This document shows positions 61,256 to 64,000 of a stretch of 64,000 nt of DNA, one piece after another. Origin of the DNA: Trypanosoma brucei gambiense DAL972 (lineage: Eukaryota > Euglenozoa > Kinetoplastea > Trypanosomatida > Trypanosomatidae); the NCBI RefSeq assembly GCF_000210295.1, contig NC_026740.1, forward strand, positions 1,805,691 to 1,869,690, given 5' to 3'. Made by a program: the position numbers and the translations under genes. Positions within the stretch are counted from its first letter, which is position 1. Each line of letters starts with the position of its first letter. The notes under the pieces are model-generated. The model saw only the letters and a list, made by a program, of their open reading frames with translations, made no database searches and was not told where the DNA came from.

Positions 61256-63193
61256 ATAAACAAGTGCCTCCTTCACTTGACGATGCACAAGTAGGAGTAT
61301 AGAACCGAGGGATGTATGCGCGGGTGTGCCTTTTTTTTCTTTGTGTGTATTCGTGAGTGCACGTCTAACAAATGTAAGCGAAAATGAAACAAAGTTTCTA
61401 GTGCTCTACCTTTCTTTGTTTCGCTTCCTTCCTCTTTACTTATTGCTTTGTCCACCCGCACGTGTTTTCTAAGCCCTTCGGCACTCCTCTGTGTTTTCTC
61501 CGCAGCTCTGGCTGCGCTTCCGCACTAATATTATTCTCACCGGAGCCCTAAAAAAAAAAAAAAATCACCAATATCTTAATTTGAACTACGTGTGCTCTAT
61601 GCTCGAAAAAAAGAAGAGGAAATAACAATTATGTGTACCGTTATTCTTCACCCTTTATGTTTGTTTGTCCCTTCACTTTCCTCCTTCTCTATCCTTCGTG
61701 TCTACTTCCTTCCTACTTTATTTATTTTGTTTGCTTGTCTGTATTGCTTTTTTTTCTCTTCCTTTTCAATCTGTTCCTTCGCTGAGTTAATTCCCACTCC
61801 TTCGATCCCTAACCCAAATGTTGCTGTTTTTTTTTTCCTTTTTCTTGTTGCCTTGTCTTGCTTTTTGTTTCGTTTCGTTTTCGGGGGGGGAGAGGAAAAA
61901 AAAAAATGATTCTTCCTTGTGCCTTCGGCGAAAGAAATCTATTGAAATGCAGAAGGTTAAAAGGCAAAATAAGACAAAATAAGAGAGTCGGATGTGTCAA
62001 ACAAGAAAAGAGGAAAGGTCACAAACAGAGTGACGTTCAGTTACTGAATTCATGCACAATAATAATAACAATAATAACAAATGATAATGATGATAACGGT
62101 GATATAAAACATAATGAAAGGAAAGGAAAGGGGAGAGAAAAGTGGGAAGAAGGCACATGAAGGAGAGTGCGACAAGAGGAAAAAAGAAAAAAAAAGAAAG
62201 TTTTCCCGAACCCCTGAGGCATCATCAACACCACATTCATTTTTTTCATATATGTTTTTATATGCACACGCGCATGTCGTAACGCTGAATAACAAACGTA
62301 AATATGCTTGTTTGTTCATATTTAGTTCATATAAGAAATGGAAGGGTGAAAAGAAGAAACAAAAAAATGCTGAAGTTCAACACCGTTCCCACCAATACTT
62401 GCGCCACATTAAAACGAAACAAAGTGATTAAAAATGGTGAACAAAAAAGAGTTCACATATCAAAGCAGACCGATGATGATGAAAACAACAGCAGCAAAAA
62501 AAAAAAAAGGTGCAGCGTTACGGACTGGTGTAGCAAACAAAAGAATCTGGAAAGAAAGAAACACCGTGAAATGCGAGTAAAAGTTGCGACAATATCGTAA
62601 GAGCATGCACATGCGCACTTTCATATCTGCATTCGAGCACACACACACACACACACACAACATCGTAGAAAGACAAAGAGACCCATAAAATACAACAGTA
62701 CATAGGCATACGAGCATATACATGGATGTATATGTATACGTATACATGAATAAATATATGTATATACATAATATATATATCTACAGTCCTTTCTTTTATC
62801 TTTCTTTTTACTGGTTTACGGGCGCATTCCCATGCACCCAAACATCCCGTTTCATGATACCAATTCTCCCCTTTTTTTTTCATTACTTTCAGATGCCCAG
62901 CATTGAACACACATACATACAAGTACATCATTCATATATACATATCTTCCTGTTTCTCTTGCTTCCTCACCAACGAATATATATATATATATATATGTAT
63001 ATAACGCAGTGACTCAATCTGCTACGTTCTTTATCATTTTTTTTGTCTTTCCTCCCTTCTTTCTCACTACTCTACCAATCCATCTCCTTTCTACTCTCCT
63101 TCTTCATGTAAAATGTAACGAAAAAAAAGAGGGAAACCAGCACACAAAGTAACTAAACAAAAGTGGCATCGCTCCCATGTAGTTCTATTGGGC
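61069..63193. other. Long intergenic region, low complexity
   Basis: No gene supported. Contains (TA)n at 61,218-61,252, a TAA patch at 62,058-62,085, (AC)n at 62,639-62,660, TA tracts at 62,765-62,780 and 62,978-63,003, and many A/T runs. Frames such as 61,592-61,909 and 62,518-62,931 are simple-sequence shadows. Confidence 0.5.
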
Positions 63194-64000
63194 TTATGGA
63201 CTCATTCGAAAACTGCTGTTGGGACTTACAGATGGGGGATGACGGCCACCAAGATGACGCAACTCCAAAGGCACAAGTACCCAGTTAGAACATAACTCGG
63301 CACCTCTCCGCGCCAAAATGCATTGCTTCACGAAGAATGCCCTTCTCGGGAGACGCTTTGCGGAATGACGAAGGGTTCGTGCACGATTAGCTGAATAACG
63401 TAGAATTTGCTTCCTAATTAGTGCACCCGAGAGCCGTGGAGGGCTGAAATCCCCCGAATCGCAGCTTTGAACTTTCTGTACATACCTCTTCACAACGTTC
63501 CGGCAGAATGCGAGGTTAGAAGGGCGACGTCCCAAAGTGCTCTGACACAGCCGATTAACGTTGCGCAGTAGACTCCGCTGAACGCATTTCGCCGTTGACG
63601 AGAGCGGCCGCCACGACTGGGGTAGTCCCGATTCTTGCCATAAATTTTCATCGACGCCCACATCACCTAATGTGATGTTAACGCACGGCAAGGGCGAACA
63701 CATTTTCAGGTTGCGGCCCACGGGGCGAAGAGCACTAGTACCTCTTCTGCGGGAAATGTCGTTTGAATGGCTACCCTCAGCACCCATGTTTACGTATGGC
63801 CGAGGTCGAACGACTGGATTCGATTGGACAGACGACATTGTGCTGATAGGGTTGAAACACTTGAACATGTTCGGCTCAAGTACGGGACTTTCCGGAAGAA
63901 CGGGCCCAGTGGCTGATTTGGGGCGGTGAGCCAGGAGCATTCTGGAGAGAGACCGATAGTAGGCCTCCTCAGCTGGTCTCAGGTACGTCCGTGCGGTGGG
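63194..64000 (-). CDS. Hypothetical protein, 5' end beyond the window
   Basis: Open on the minus strand from the window edge to the stop at 63,194. The stretch upstream of the first internal Met at 63,940 (PTARTYLRPAEEAYYRSLSR) has no stop and looks coding, so the start lies outside and at least 268 residues are present. The sequence is basic and Arg/Ser-rich (LIRKQILRYSANRARTLRHS, CVQRSLLRNVNRLCQ) with scattered Cys and no domain I recognise. The abundance of Arg and helix-forming residues near the C-terminus could mean nucleic-acid or cytoskeletal binding, but this is not supported further. Confidence 0.6.
   Translation of the reverse strand, partial: PTARTYLRPAEEAYYRSLSRMLLAHRPKSATGPVLPESPVLEPNMFKCFNPISTMSSVQSNPVVRPRPYVNMGAEGSHSNDISRRRGTSALRPVGRNLKMCSPLPCVNITLGDVGVDENLWQESGLPQSWRPLSSTAKCVQRSLLRNVNRLCQSTLGRRPSNLAFCRNVVKRYVQKVQSCDSGDFSPPRLSGALIRKQILRYSANRARTLRHSAKRLPRRAFFVKQCILARRGAELCSNWVLVPLELRHLGGRHPPSVSPNSSFRMSP

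Overview
This window is nuclear DNA of an African trypanosome, most likely Trypanosoma brucei. It contains variant surface glycoprotein (VSG) genes and pseudogenes, each preceded by TAA-rich 70-bp-type repeats. It also contains two ingi-type non-LTR retrotransposons whose 2A peptide ends in SGDVEENPGP, intron-less genes in long same-strand runs, and polypyrimidine/AG trans-splice signals. Two 100-N blocks (40,214-40,313 and 47,960-48,059) show that it is a scaffold and not finished sequence. The species is inferred from these hallmarks; no search was run.

Layout. 0.2-3.1 kb: a plus-strand conserved-hypothetical gene whose 3' end decays through frameshifts. 3.4-4.2 kb: the first member (+) of a family of small predicted secreted proteins. 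4.3-5.2 kb: a copy of that family's intergenic repeat. 6.6-7.8 kb: a truncated ingi that keeps its 5' signature. 8.2-25 kb: a tandem VSG archive of five cassettes (70-bp-type repeat, ~0.8-1.5 kb co-transposed spacer, VSG, 3' UTR). Four are pseudogenes, one has an intact reading frame with an abnormal C-terminus, and extra VSG fragments lie between them. 25.3-29.85 kb: a long, frame-broken ingi on the minus strand. 29.9-31.8 kb: nothing recognised. 31.8-50.3 kb: the main array of the secreted-protein family, mostly on the minus strand, with ~650-700 bp conserved intergenic repeats. Three family members carry very long C-terminal tracts of an 18-bp/6-residue repeat (GPKESA type). A contig of opposite polarity lies inside this array between the two gaps and ends in a truncated VSG. 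50.9-64 kb: ordinary minus-strand chromosome-core genes: an NBS1/nibrin-like FHA-BRCT protein, an eEF1A lysine-methyltransferase-like protein with a long extra C-terminus, a large low-complexity hypothetical, and a hypothetical gene that runs off the window edge.

Interpretation. Minus-strand core genes on the right run leftward into a family of secreted helical proteins and then into a silent VSG archive, which looks like a core/subtelomere transition. The family is the most interesting content. Members share a signal peptide, four cysteines and a K-C-G-F-W motif. In several members the 5' UTR plus leader is virtually identical while the mature body differs, and the C-terminal tails differ completely. 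None shows a C-terminal hydrophobic GPI signal or transmembrane segment. The family resembles in layout the trypanosome surface families expressed in the insect stages, but I cannot assign it to a named one.

Assembly warning. 225 bases immediately left of the first gap (39,989-40,213) are repeated just right of the second gap (48,111-48,335). They encode the same junction of one gene. The simplest reading is that this gene is really continuous and that the 40,314-47,959 contig is misplaced.
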